From NCBI GenBank assembly GCA_036852015.1, contig JAANDG010000064.1, positions 310,001 to 374,000 on the forward strand: a stretch of DNA of 64,000 nucleotides. The letters are read 5' to 3'. Position 1 is the stretch's first letter; each line of letters opens with the position of its first letter. A program made the position numbers and the translations under genes. The notes beneath the pieces are model-generated. The model did no database searches and was not told the origin of the DNA. It saw nothing but the letters and a program-made list of their open reading frames with translations. The stretch is from Pelodera strongyloides (lineage: Eukaryota; Nematoda; Chromadorea; Rhabditida; Rhabditidae). This document shows positions 39,993 to 52,093 of this stretch, in pieces.

Positions 39993-42900
39993 ATGACTAC
40001 GCCGCCCGAAGCCATTTACAAAGTACTACGCTAGAGCGCCGCGTCCGTAGCCGCGTCCGCGGAAAAGAAATGGCTTTTTAACATGGGAAATGCGGAGACG
40101 GCTACGCATTTCCGCGGACGCGGCTAATCATTTCCTCGTTGCGCGCCTGAGGACCAGAGTATGAAACGACTAAAGCGTATATGTAAATCTTGTGAATGAA
40201 GACAATCACAAATAAGTTTTTTTTTGTATGCGAAATAAATGTGGGTGAGGGATAAACAATCACCCAAACTATGTCTGACTCTCAAACAAGCTATTAATAT
40301 GAAAAATAATAAAAAATTCCGCGTAGTTCCAAGTTACTGTAAATTTCTAGTATACTTGCAAACTGCATTATATGCACCTACGGTAAAGGACTTACTAACA
40401 TTGCCGTATCACTCTCCTTATACATTTTACATGAAGCGTATGATTGAGATTGAAAAATAGTGATGAAATTCTGATTTCTCAAAGCAATTTCTTTATTATT
40501 TTTTTTTGCTGTCTTGTCTTCTTTACACCTGAACGAACACTAATGAAACGCCGATGAAACCAGAACATGTAAGCTTAGTATTTATGTTACGGTTTCGCGC
40601 ACTTTCGCATGCGAAAGTATCATCCATGCTACCGCAGTTTCGCATGGTAGAATTTTGCCTACGGTACGAAATTTACATACACCTCTAGCGTTCTTTTGCG
40701 TACACCTAATGTAAAACTGCTCGAAAATGGAAAAGTGAACTTTGATGGTACCTTCGCGGCGAATTCGCGCGAAAGTGTAACAGCACCCATAAATACTCAA
40801 TGAGCATTCCTGCTACAAACCATTTAGCGACCACTTGGTGACCTCTTCATGTCCAATTTGGTTTTCCGAATAATTTTTTATCCATATTCCAGGCACAAGC
40901 GGAACAACATCCGCCGAAGAATAAAAAGAAACCACTATTTGGTGGGTACTCAATTATAATTTTGTTTATATGCAGATAATCTTCAATTGCTTTGCAGTTA
41001 ATTCACTAAAAGTATTCTCATCATTAGCCTAATTAAATAAAATTTAACAGAACGCGCCTCATACACATTTTCTTTACATTTGCAATGTAATTTGCACCGG
41101 GTACGCCTGGCGCTCTTTTGGCGATAGCGTGGATGGCCACAAATGTGCCAAAAGCTCGCGAAAGGTGCTCTAATCTGTTATTAATTTCCGGTGGCCGCCG
41201 TTTGTCGGGCAAGGAGTCTAGTATTGAAAGCACGCAAAACGACGGTTCCCTTCTGTTAATCAAGAAAAAAATGGACAAAGGTTGCGATTTTCGATAGACA
41301 TTTCTATTTTTTCTGTCAATACTACCGTATGCCGGATATGCCTGATTAAAGCGGTATGGCTCGTTTTTAGATCCAGAGGCCATATTCACCACTCCGATTC
41401 CCTCGGGGAAATTGGTCCCTGTGGTCAGAAAACAGCATTCTAATGTAAGAGATGCAGAGAAAAAGACGGGGAATTATAAAGGGAATTCCCCTTGGGGAAT
41501 TGAGTGGTGAATATGGCCTCAGTGTACTTTTAGCCACCTACCATACCAATTTAATGTTGCCGCTTCACATTTTTAAAATCCCAATATCAGTTTAGATAAA
41601 AAGGCTCGACGAGGCTGGTACAACTGATGTCATATGAGCAACTATGTGGAACAGAAATAAATATCAATTTATTGCTTCCGTTTAGGTAAAGACCACGCTG
41701 ATGAGTCTAAAGGTGTAAGGCGAGACAAAGAAAAAGACAAAGAAAAAGAAAAAGAAAAAGAAAAAGAGAAGGAAAAAGAAAAAGAAAAGGCCAAAGAAAA
41801 AGAGGAAAAGAAGGAGGAACGAAAATGCGATAAAGAAAAGAAGGAGGAAAAGAAAAAGGAGAGTAATGGAAAGGAAGAGAAGAAGGAGGAAAAGAAAGAG
41901 ACAAAGGAAAAGAAATCAGGATCGGGGAAGGATAGTGTAAGTCATACACAAGATTACGTATTTAACTTTTTCTAGCGAAACTCGTGCGCGGTGAATGCCT
42001 GGCGCGAAAATTACTTGCTGAAATCTTATTGTTAGCGCGAAGTCTGAAGGTGATTGCTAAATTCGCTATAGAAAAATATGACTGTCAATCAGGGCGCTAG
42101 CTAGAAGCTGGCAGCGCATTGTAAAGCTCACGAGAAATCGGGGTTAGACTTGCTTCGAGAAGTATTTAATACCAGCCGGTTACGCCCCCTGAGGCGTCTT
42201 TCCAAACTTATGAAACGTCTGTAACGTAGATGAGAATCTTTACGAATCAAGACGTTAACTTTTACATGAGAATATTCTAATTTGAGCTGCGGCACTCTTT
42301 AATATCCAAAGCGAAACAATTTATTCGAATTCTACTTCCGTAACGTGCGTGCTAGCGCACGCTACACTTATCTTTTATATAATAAGGTGGTGTTTAAAGC
42401 GTACGACTTGATTTTTTCTGCTACTTCCGATAAAACTGTAAAAACGCGAAGAATTCTTCCAGAGAAGTGAAGAGTCTCCGAATACGAACACATTGAAGCA
42501 GAGACCGAGGAAATGTAATTACCTTACATACTGTACCGTAAAATATGTATAACATAAAATTCAAAAAAAAAATCAATCCGTACTGGCTGCAGTACCAGAA
42601 AGTTATTGAAGCGCCTAATGTATATTAGTAATAGAAACACATACTTTATAAATGAGTCCATCTGATGGGGCCAAATTAGAGCGAGATTGCTTTGGTAATT
42701 TCGCACACCAATGGCCATCCTCTAGCACACTCAGATGCGGCGTCCAAAATTCTATAATTGCACACATTTTTTGGGAATAAGAGAAGGTATAAGGTGTACT
42801 GTTCTTCATTATTGGCCTTACTAGTAGTTTCCTTTCAGGCAGATCTCGCCACGTTGACCATACACAGGAAATTGACGTCGAGTTAGTCATTATTTGTTAA

Positions 42901-45900
42901 TTTTATTTTGATTTCCCCGAGACTTCCAAACAAAGACACTTGTTCACTATAAGGCAAAATCAATGCCTTAAGCGATTTCTGTAAGCTCAATCTGTGCCAT
43001 ATAAAGCTAGTCGGAAGACTCTGTCCAAAGACTAAATGGCAAGAAATATGTGGAAAATATTGCACTTTGATAATTAATACATTAAAGTACGCCTATTTTC
43101 AGGCCCGAAAACCCGAACGCGAAGAATGGGTACGTTTGCGTGGGAGTTGTGGTAGTAAGAAGAAAATTTTGTATATATTTAACGAAAATAAATAATGAAC
43201 AAAGAGAAACAGTGTGCCCATTTATGAATGAGCATAGGCCGTTTTGAAGTTGTGACCCTTGTCGTGTGCGATAATTTACCACATGTATATCTAAGCTGTA
43301 TAACAACGATGCCATTTTTTTTAGAAAAACTGGGAAGAATGGCACAGGAAAGGACAATCTTTCGGTGGTAAGTAGGACAATATTTGATTTCTTCTTCTCC
43401 TTTTTGGAATTGATCGGATATGTCGGCTTGATTGTGCAGATCTTTGTTTAAAAGAAAAATGTTTTGTTCCAAAGCGGTATGGCACGATGTTTGTGAAACT
43501 TGTTAAAATTGAAATTTGGCTGCCCAGTATTCTTTTCAAAACCACGTGCCGTACCGCTTTAAAATATCTCTTACAGGATGAAGATCAACAAGAAGATTCA
43601 TACGAGTGAGTTTCACGTATTTGTCGGTAACTCGAAATTGGAAATCTCAAGAAAAAGGAAATATGTTTCTCTATCTAGACAAGCAATCGAACACTCAGAA
43701 CACTGAGAGCCGATGAGTTGCGCGCCGCACCATTTCGGGAAACAAAATGCGCGCCGCAAAGGAATGGGAAACAAAATGCGCGCGGAATAGAAATGGCGCG
43801 CAAAGTGTTTCCCGAAAAGGTGCGGAAACGGTGCGGAAATGGTGCGGCGCGCAACTTGCGCCCCGCACCATTTCCGCACCTTTTCGGCAACTTTTTTGAA
43901 AGCGCTCGGAGGATCTGCCGTAAGTGCAGTTGTTGGACTAATATTTTTTCGCAAGCACAGGCCTCACATGTGTCGTGTAGCCGAGTGGTCTAAGGCGCTG
44001 TTCAGAGAAAGTATCTAACAAGAGTGTAGGGTTCGAATCCAACACCGCTGCTTTCTTTTTGCAGTTGCTACTTTTCCCGCACCGTTTCCGCACCTTTTCG
44101 GCAACGGTTTGGGGGTGTTTCCCGCAACAGTTTGGGGGTGTTTCCCGCACCAAAACGGCAACCAGAGTCGGTGGAAAAACTTTTGCGGCGCGCATCAAAT
44201 TCTTTTGCGGGAAACACCCCCAAACTGTTGCCGCGCGCAACTCTTGAGTTTCGTTGAAACCCGCCCGGTTGCAATGCAACTCACTTTTGCTTGAATTGGA
44301 GAGCCAGGCTTCAAGTTCAACCGCAATTACTTCACATTTCTTCACATTTCTTTCATTCTTCTTGTAATAGGCATTTTAAAAAGTAATCAGTATCAATCAA
44401 TTATATACTAGTTTATTACGTACACATACAATTCATGGGAAAAATACGTGCAACGTACAGTTAATTATATAAATCTTTTTGTTAATCAATATTTGCAGCG
44501 CAAATAACCCGTGCCGGAATATTGAAATTCTTTCATATCGCGAGCCAGACGATGTTCTGGAGAAACGAGGTGCATAATTATGATAATTATAATTAGGAAT
44601 GAATATTTATTTATGATTTCCAGTCAGATGAAGAACCCTCTGTTGAATCTTGCTGACTATGCGGCGAGCGTAACGTTAAAGGGTCAGACCCATTTCAAGT
44701 GACCCCCATTTTTGATGATTCCACCTGATTCTCCATGTCAAATATAGTAGGATACTATATTTTTCTAATTTTCAAGCGCAAAATTCACGCAGTACTCAGC
44801 AATTTGCCATAGCCAGTCGTATTGTCACGCCCCTTCGCGCTAATTGGGCAATATGCTGTATTGGGCGTGGCAATTGCTATATTGGCCAATCATCACAAAT
44901 AGGGGTCGTTTGAAATGGGCCTGACCCTTTAATCCTTACATTTTACCAACAGACAAACTTTGTTCATTTATACTTTGTATTATTCAAAAATAGTTTAAAT
45001 ATTTTAAATAATTGCTTTTTCAGCACTGGCTGATCCGCAACATGAACCACATCCTAAGCCGCTGGAAGTGAAAGTAATACTATTGATTAATAAATAACGT
45101 TTCATTAAAGCGAAATACTGGCCGGTTTTTGAAACGCATCGTGAACAACTGAATTCTTACGTATTTATGCTAATCTGCTCGATTTTTAGCTCGATTTTTT
45201 ATTCTAATTTATGCTCATTTGCACAAGCTTCATAGGAATGCTATTGTACTCGATGTGTTTCAAAAACCAAACGGTATTTCGCTCCAAATAATTATAGAAT
45301 AAAATTAGTTGTTCATGATGTCAATTTGTAAATTTATTACTCACGCCCTGAAATCTCCATCTATGACGCAAAAAAGGTTACGCATGTTTTGAATAACTCC
45401 TCTCAGGGTTTATATAAATGTCTTTACCATAAGAAAGGCTTTTAACCGCTATCTAATAGTTTCCTATAAGTATAACTCTACTTCCAATCTATTATGCAGT
45501 TGGGTTAGCAACTACATGAATAGTATTAACGATCTACATGGCAAACATAAGCAAAATGTTACTTTGTAAAGACAACCACGTTAGGCCACGCCCTTTGTCC
45601 CCGCTGACCACAATTACATATTTTATCTTGGAAAAGAGTCCTTGAATGGTAAGTTTGGGTTTCATCCTACTTTAAAACTAGGAAAAGAGAACAATAGTTG
45701 AATAGGTTGCTATAAAAAAATTTACCTTATGCAAAGGTTGTGCTCAAACTAGGCCTTTGTAATAACCGAACTGGTCATTTCACTTATGCTAATAATTTTC
45801 CGATTTTAGCTCGAAAACTTCATTACGCGGTAGGCTCTGAAACAGATTTTCGCATAGAATAAACAGAGAATGTGTATTCCAGACCAAAGAGTAGCCTGGT

Positions 45901-48900
45901 GAAAATAGGAAAGTAATAGCATGATCGAAAGGCCAGCTGGTCATTACAAAGGCCTAGTTTGAGCACAACCTTTGCATAAGGTAAATTTTTTTTTGCATAA
46001 GGTAATTTTTTTATAGCAACCTATTCAACTATTGTTCTCTTTTCCTAGTTTTAAAGTAGGATGAAACCCAAACTTACCATTCAAGGACTCTTTTCCAAGA
46101 TAAAATATTGTCCTCTTTTCACATGAGCTAATTTATATTTGGAGGCTCACGAGATCTAAGTGTACGATTTCTTTCTTCTTATCGATAGATGATGGTATTT
46201 GCTTCCAAGAAACATGCCATCTGAAGCAAAAGCTTTTCATTAGAAGGAATACATCAGGATAATACTTTGTATTCTATCAAATTGTTTTACCATAGCCGTT
46301 GTAATTGTGTGTGCCCCGAGGGTATCTGGGGATTTAAAATAAGAAAATAAAGGTGCAACTATAGCTAGATAACCTCGGGACACATACAATAAAATAAGAG
46401 CCAGATACCCTCGGGACACAAAGGCTACGGTCAAAAAAATTGATAGAATTCTAAGCATTATATTAATTTATTCCTTCTAATTAAAAGCTTTTGCTTCATA
46501 AGGCATGTTTATTGGAAGCAAATACCATCACCTATCGATAAGAAGAAAGAAATCGTACACTCGTATCTCGTGAGCCTCCTCATTTAAAGGCGTGGTCACC
46601 GTTTTGGCCTTTATGTATTATACATATACTTTGTATTTTTATTATCTGTCTAATTTATAAAGCATAGTGTTGGGAAAATGTTTGGCAAGAAATGCGGCAA
46701 CTGCGAACTCGGGGAGAGAATTCACTGAGAATGGGAGTTACTGCATTACAGTAGATATGAAACTGACTGCGTTCCAGAAACCAGTTAAATGGAGAGGCCC
46801 ATGAGAAAAAAGTTTTCCTCAATTTACTTGCACAGAATGACCGGAATTTTGGAAAAAAAAATGACCCGAAAAATAAAAACCTAGAACTCACAGAGTTATT
46901 CCCCGGCAAACAGTTCGTCCAGGTACCGTAGTCAGAATCGATTTTTGCGCTTTTAGGGCATTACATTATTGGAAACGCTTTTTTATAATTGTAGGAATGT
47001 TATTCATTCGTTTAACAATTACTGTGCAGGGAAAGAATGCAAATAAACCGACATAAACCGTAAAAACTTATTTTGACGTTGTTGACTACGGTACCTGGCC
47101 GAACAGTTAGCCGGGGAATAACTCTGTGAGTTCTAGGTGCAAAGAAATGCGGTTTTCACAGTAACATTTCTGAAGTTCCGGACATTTTGCGCAAGTAAAT
47201 TGAGGAAAATTTTTTTTCGTGGGCCTCTCCCTTTAAAGGATCATGCCCAAAAAGTGTTCCCCTCTTTTCGGCTGGTCCTGCCTACGGTATCTAGTTGTGT
47301 ATCTTCATTTTCTAATTTTCTAAATAACTTATCCTATTTTTAAAAAACAAGCAATAGATCGTTCGTGAACGCGAATATTATGGAAAAATAGGCGTATTTT
47401 GAAATGTGTTTGTACGTTTAAAGTTAAAGTGGTGATTCCACCGGTTATTGAACGGATTTTCGAAAACGAAAACTACAGTGAGGAAACTTGGCCGGTGCCC
47501 GGCATACACTGGGCCCGAAAAGGGTGGGCCGCCTACACCTCGCCTACGCCTCGCCCATACGGCTCGACAGACACAGAAAAGGTGGGAGGCTGGTGCGCCT
47601 GGTGCGGGCCGAGTGTAGGCGTGGTGTAGGTGAACTAAAATACACACGAAAGTTGAAGATCGCCGTCCTCGCGCCGCCCACACCACGCCAGCAATGGGTG
47701 GGTCGGCCATCATGCCTGGGCCCACAGTAGTTTGTAGGCGGCGCACCGGCCAAAGTTTCGCGTTGTACATACCAATGAAAATCAACATAATTATAATAAA
47801 AAAAATCGCGCCAATCAATCAATAACTAGTCTTCAATCATGCCTCGCTCGCTCACTCGCCTTCATAGGTGACCTGAAATAACCACCACGGCTGGTTGCAT
47901 GTGCCAAGTTGCAATTAATTTTAGAAACTCGTGTGCACAAACAATCTGGGGTTTCTTTAAAAGCTCAGGCGCAAGCCCACGTATGGAAAGTTTTCCCTAC
48001 TTTGTCTGAGTTAAATCTCCCTACACAAACGCGGTGCGGCTGCGAAAACCGTTTTGCATAATATGCGAAAATTAGGGAAGACATTTGCGAAAGAAGATCC
48101 ACAGTTCGTTACCGTGCTCAACACCCAAAAATAGTTAAAAGGGGTTTCTGGACGTGCACCGGGTTGAAAACCAAAACAAATATGTTAACATTGATTAAAT
48201 CAATATCCAGAAGCATTTTACTATGCAACACATTGCAGTTTAGGCGTTTAGGCTCATAAACGCACAGCTCAAACTGCGGTACATTTCTGAAAATCTTCTT
48301 TCGCGAATATCTTCCCCAATTTTGCATACTAAAAGCAAAACGGGAGACTTATCACAGAAAAATTGGGGAAAACTTTTATTTACGTGGGCCTGTGCCTTTA
48401 AATTATGATTCCTTGACCAATTTGAGCATTGTTTTTAGATTACATTTTGCTTTCATTGTTTTTAGATTGAACTTTGCAATTGTGCCGACTTAACTAATTC
48501 GCTTTAGAGGGTCGCAGGCACTACAAACTCATATTTTTCTTCGAGTTTCCTTGTATTTAGTAAAGATTAGAGAAACATACTTTACCAAAACCGAATAATT
48601 TGAACTCCAACTCGTACCTAGTTAACGTGTTAACTAGTTACCTAGTTAGTTAGTTAATTGAATTAACTAGTTGGCAATAATAATAAGATTTAGTAACAAT
48701 AATTACTTTTGCCCTGAAGCTGAAACGTTGTAAGTTGTGTTTCAACGGCGCGCAATGTTAGCCCCGCCCCCTAGGGTGCACAGAGACACAACCAACCAAC
48801 CAACCAACCAACCAACCAACCAACCAACCAACAGACATTCTTCCACATGTTTTTGAAATTTTACTTATTTGGCCGTAATTTTGGTTGAAGTTGATATTTT

Positions 48901-50943
48901 TATCTGAAAATTTCGCAGATAATCTAAAATATGCTCTTTTAACTAACTAGCTCGAAACAATTTCATTTTTTCGTCTAGGAACAAATTCAGGGTGGAAACT
49001 GGAAAAAAGGGCTCTCTGATGTAACCCAAACTATGTTAGCGCTATCGCGCTAACAAAGGATACACACACCATGCAATTAGACTACAAACTACACAACATA
49101 CCACATACCAGACATCTCTCTTTAGGGCGCGTTTAAGATGGCCGAAAAAAGAAAAAAATAGGTTTTCGGCCGTTCAGGTTGGCCGAAAAGAAAACTTTTA
49201 GTACTAAGGGGAAATGAAAAAATACAGTAATTTTTTCGGGTTTTGTCTGCGTCTCTTGTTTTTGCATTGTCTTTCAAAAGTTTTCTTTTCGGCCAACCTG
49301 AACGGCCGAAAACCTATTTTTTTTTCTTTCTTTCGGCCATCTTAAACGCGCCCTTATCTAGCTAGGGACTCTCCTTAAATTTTACTTCCGTACATTTCTA
49401 TTCCACTCAGTACTAATTATTCAATAGTAAGTTATTCTAATATATTATTAATAATTATTCACTACTACACACCTTACCACCGGGGCTCCATACTGATTGT
49501 TATATCCCGTTGCGATGCGTTGCACACGAGATATACGAAAAGTTTATTCGTAAACTCTAGACCCAAATTAATAGCACGATGATGGAGACGGTGGAGGTAG
49601 GCGTAGACGGCACACGGGTAGATACTTCTGTCGCTACCAGAGTAGGTCCACAGGTGTAGGCAGCAGTCGAGTCGAGTCCTCAGCAGGCTTGACAGCAGGT
49701 CCTGACGTAGTAGTGTAGTCGCTCCTCTCTCTCGGTAGACTCTCGGGTACTCTTGTATTGTAGACTCTGATACTATGCTCGACTCGCAACCTTTTATTAT
49801 ACTTTTCGTATATTAATTACTTTCGAAACTCTTCAAAACGGACAATTCTAAAACTTGTTTACACAAATATACGTATGCCCAATAGCATACGTTACACTGA
49901 TGATGACCCCACCCCGGTGGAAAATCCTCGTCTATGACAATGGGGTCGAAACGAGGTGTTACCTATTATACACTTCCTAATTATTTATTATTTTTCTTTA
50001 CTCCCTTTCCTTTATTTCCCTTCTTTTTATAGTTCCCATCGTACGGCTTTTCCTTCTTTTTATTATATCAATTTCTAGTTTTGGTGTTATTTCTATTTAT
50101 TTCTACTCGCTTACCTTTTCAACTATTATATTACTTTATAGAAAATGATTACAACGCTAAATAGGGAGCAGGGTAATTAGGGTTTCTTTATCGATAGTCA
50201 AGAACTCAATTTAGGTTACGGTACCACTTACGTCGACGTATGCGCCTGGCGCGGTAAGTTATCATTTTTGTTTCTTATTATTTTATTCAGAAAGGTAGGG
50301 TCAGGAGGAAGAGTAAACAAATTTCTTTTGTCTCTTCTAATTTTATACAACAACATCGTAAACTTTTTTTTCATAATTATTTATTTATAGTAATATATAT
50401 CTAATTTTACTGTTAACGAAGACAATGCTCAAGCATGAATAACATCAGCAGAAGTCACACAAAAACGAATATTTGTATCACAAGGAACTACCGACGATTA
50501 TCTACTTCTATTACATTTCAGTATACATTGCAGCCATCGATCCCCGTTGTTAGAATCTCATCGCCACCCAAATCTGATGGAAAGGTGGAGAAACTGGATG
50601 GTTTATCTAGAAAAAAGACGAAACAAAAGGTTAGATCATATTTGGAGAAGCTCTCCTTCTGTGGCCGTACGCACGAACGAGCGGTAAGCTCCCTGCTTGG
50701 GAGAATTTGTCTCTGCGTGGTTCTGATTCGTACGATTCCTCACTTTCTCTCACCTCCCACTGGGAGGCTGGGAGCCTCCCGGCGCGTTCGTGCATACGGC
50801 CACTGGTGTTAGGTTCCCCCATGGGAGTTCTTATTGTTAGAATATAATTTTGTGAAACTGGCTTCAGAATTGTTAACTTTTTTACATTCCAGACGTCAAA
50901 ACACGACTTAAATGGCAGCAAAATTGAGGAAAAGAAGGACAAG
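39993..50943 (+). CDS. N-terminal exons of SH2-tyrosine kinase gene (charged linker)
   Basis: Chain of small exons upstream of the SH2 domain, judged to be one gene because intron phases and charged composition run on. Exons: 39993-40022 (tentative start, MTTPPEAIYK, phase 0), 40893-40941, 41686-41936, 43103-43129, 43325-43367, about 43584-43605, 44499-44569, 45024-45073, 50522-50629, 50893-50943. The 41686 exon encodes about 83 residues that are nearly all Lys and Glu (repeated KEKEKE). Later exons are also hydrophilic (EEWHRKGQ, SPPKSDGKVEKLDG). No folded domain is recognised; a disordered linker is inferred. Weak points are the first exon, and the 43577/43584 acceptor: using the TTACAG at 43576 would cause a stop, so a GAAG acceptor at 43583 is needed. 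These exons could alternatively belong to a separate gene. Confidence 0.5.
40040..40130. repeat. GC-rich word island, CCGCGTCCGCGGAAA
   Basis: CCGCGTCCGCGGAAA and its inverse TTTCCGCGGACGCGG flank shared GAAATGGC/CATTTCC words. Lies just after the proposed first kinase exon. Confidence 0.5.
41376..41520. mobile_element. MITE with GAGGCC..ATTCACCA ends
   Basis: GAGGCCATATTCACCACTC and GAGTGGTGAATATGGCCTC are perfect 19-bp inverted ends. Subterminal GGGGAATT words point inward from both sides. Confidence 0.75.
42170..42390. repeat. Dispersed repeat A, full copy
   Basis: About 220 bp starting TACCAGCCGGTTACGCC and ending TTTTATATAATAAG, with a GTGCGTGCTAGCGCACGC hairpin near the end. It matches 63505-63725 almost throughout. 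Confidence 0.75.
43471..43562. mobile_element. MITE, 'CCACGTG..CCGCTTTA' family, short copy
   Basis: AAAGCGGTATGGCACG and CGTGCCGTACCGCTTT are exact inverted ends, 92 bp overall, just before the exon at 43577/43584. Single-end remnants of the family lie near 28045, 34980, 41347 and 59745. Confidence 0.7.
43714..44255. repeat. GC-rich word island with AGTTGCGCGC ends and a tRNA-like core
   Basis: Begins GAGTTGCGCGCCGC and ends GCCGCGCGCAACTC, inverted. The interior repeats GGTGCGGAAA, TTTCCCGCA and GTTTGGGGGTG in both orientations. A tRNA-like sequence (43970-44050) sits in the middle. Confidence 0.65.
43970..44060 (+). pseudogene. tRNA-Leu/Ser-like pseudogene
   Basis: GTAGCCGAGTGGTCTAAGGC is a perfect class II D-arm (GCC/GGC) and GGGTTCGAATCC a perfect B box, with a long variable region and a CTTTCTTTTT terminator. 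The anticodon stem and acceptor stem do not pair, so it is probably not a functional tRNA. Confidence 0.5.
44676..44932. mobile_element. MITE with TTAAAGGGTCAGACCC ends
   Basis: TTAAAGGGTCAGACCCATTT and AAATGGGCCTGACCCTTTAA are inverted ends, 257 bp overall, in a kinase intron. Confidence 0.7.
45105..45287. mobile_element. CCGGCCGG MITE family, copy in kinase intron
   Basis: TTAAAGCGAAATACTGGCC at the left end, ACGGTATTTCGCTCCAAA at the right end, and the shared GAATTCTTACGTATTTATGC middle. It starts 32 bp after exon 45024-45073. Confidence 0.75.
45620..46109. repeat. Long inverted repeat in kinase intron
   Basis: Arms about 45620-45765 and 45945-46109 pair (shared AGAGTCCTTGAATGGTAAG and CAAAGGCCTAGTTTGAGCAC). 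The right arm has a small internal duplication of TTGCATAAGGTAA. Confidence 0.75.
46141..46579. repeat. Long inverted repeat in kinase intron
   Basis: Arms about 46141-46250 and 46470-46579 pair (GGAGGCTCACGAGAT, CTTATCGATAG, AAGCTTTTGCTTC). The loop carries tandem TACCCTCGGGACACA words. Confidence 0.75.
46785..47238. mobile_element. MITE, 'GGGAGAGGCCCACGAG' family, second copy
   Basis: TTAAATGGAGAGGCCCATGA to CGTGGGCCTCTCCCTTTAAA, the same interior as 52094-52552. Reading frames inside are shared by both copies only because the repeats match. Confidence 0.75.
47480..47750. repeat. GC-rich word island, CGCCTAC / GTAGGCG
   Basis: GCCTACACC, CGCCTACGCC, GTAGGCGTGG and GTAGGCGGCG alternate in both orientations. 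Kinase intron, no exon supported. Confidence 0.5.
47955..48402. mobile_element. MITE with CAGGC..GCCCACGTA ends
   Basis: Diverged inverted ends TTTAAAAGCTCAGGC / GCCTGTGCCTTTAAA, each followed inward by a GGAAAACTTTT-type word. A second inner pair reads AATTTTGCATA. Confidence 0.55.
48790..48832. repeat. (CCAA)n microsatellite
   Basis: About ten uninterrupted CCAA units in a kinase intron. Confidence 0.9.
49134..49354. mobile_element. Fold-back element with 75-bp arms
   Basis: AGGGCGCGTTTAAGATGGCC and GGCCATCTTAAACGCGCCCT are exact, and pairing runs on through GGTTTTCGGCCGTTCAGG and GGCCGAAAAGAAAACTTTT. Confidence 0.75.
49498..49896 (-). mobile_element. Solo LTR with CTGAT target-site duplication
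   Basis: On the minus strand this 399-bp segment begins TGTAACG and ends TATAACA. It contains a TATA-like GTATAATAAAAGG and a later GAATAAAC polyadenylation signal, the normal order for an LTR. The 5 bp on either side are both CTGAT (49493-49497 and 49897-49901), a perfect duplication, so recombination between two LTRs has removed the body. It is in a kinase-gene intron, antisense to the gene. Confidence 0.8.
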
Positions 50944-52093
50944 GTTAGCAGATACAGTTTTATACTGAGGCCGGTTTCACAAAAGTTTAACTCCGGTTAG
51001 GATAGGTTAACTTTATCCTCAGGGTGGCTACCCAGTGGGGTAGCTAACCTGCTAACCCTCCACCCAATGCTAAACTTTGACTGCGCGCCGCGGGAGTGTG
51101 GCGGGTGCGCGGCGAAGGTTTTAGAGGGTCGCCACAGTCGGATGGCGAACCCTCTTCCGCGCGCAGCTTTCGCCAGGTCATCGCCCACCTTTCGCCGCGG
51201 TTTCGCCCAGTCTTCGCCAGAATAGAAAAATCGGCCGTGAAATGTCCGTACTACCCATTCAAAATAAAATAAAGGGAACAAATAATATTAACACCATAAA
51301 AACTCCAAATACAGACAAAATAACCAATCTTTACTTCAATTCACAAGCAAAACAACACATACACGGAAAAAAGCGAGAAATGACAAACTAACTCAACTAA
51401 CGAAACGAAATGAAATAAGAAACCTAACGAAATGACAAACTAACTTAATGAAAAAAACTTAAAGTAATTTGTGATTTATCACTAGTTACAGGAATGCTAA
51501 TGCTAGAAAATGACCCCGCTACTTATAGGAATACTAACGCTAGTAACGGAAATAATCTCTACGTAATAATAACATTATAAAAAGTATTAACAAACTTAAA
51601 AAGTAGGCATAAGAATAAATCCACTCTATTTTCCTTCAGTTCAATAAAATAAATTCATAACCGAGAAACCGAGGAACTAGAAATATAGATGTAGGTTGTA
51701 GGAGATGCCCCTAATAATGGATGCAAAATGTTTAATTTGCTAGGCTACACACGATATACATACAACACATTCAGCGGACCCCTGTCTATGCTTTTAGTTC
51801 TAGAAACGTTCTATATGCTTTTAGTTCTATACGAGATGCCTGAGGGTAACAAAATAACATAATTTTGGGGAGGATTTGTCCTTACTGTTGATTATTGAGC
51901 GTCAATGAAGGAACAGCGTTCGCACATTGTCCAGTATTCCGAATAGTCGTCCTTTTGTTTGGGCCAGAACAGTTTCCATGTGGGCATAACATCCGATACA
52001 CCTCCTAAAAAAAAACGATTCAAATATACACTCTGCATTCTAAAAGACTCTAACATACGGAAGTTTATTATTAATCCCCCTAAATAACTAGTA

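Noticed and set aside
43613..44345. Several frames of 61-135 codons on both strands
   Set aside because: All result from the repeated GC-rich words of the island and span a tRNA-like unit.
47415..47480. Possible kinase-gene exon (VIPPVIERIFENENY)
   Set aside because: Acceptor is TTTAAAG without a pyrimidine tract, and the exons at 45024 and 50522 already join in phase 0 without it.
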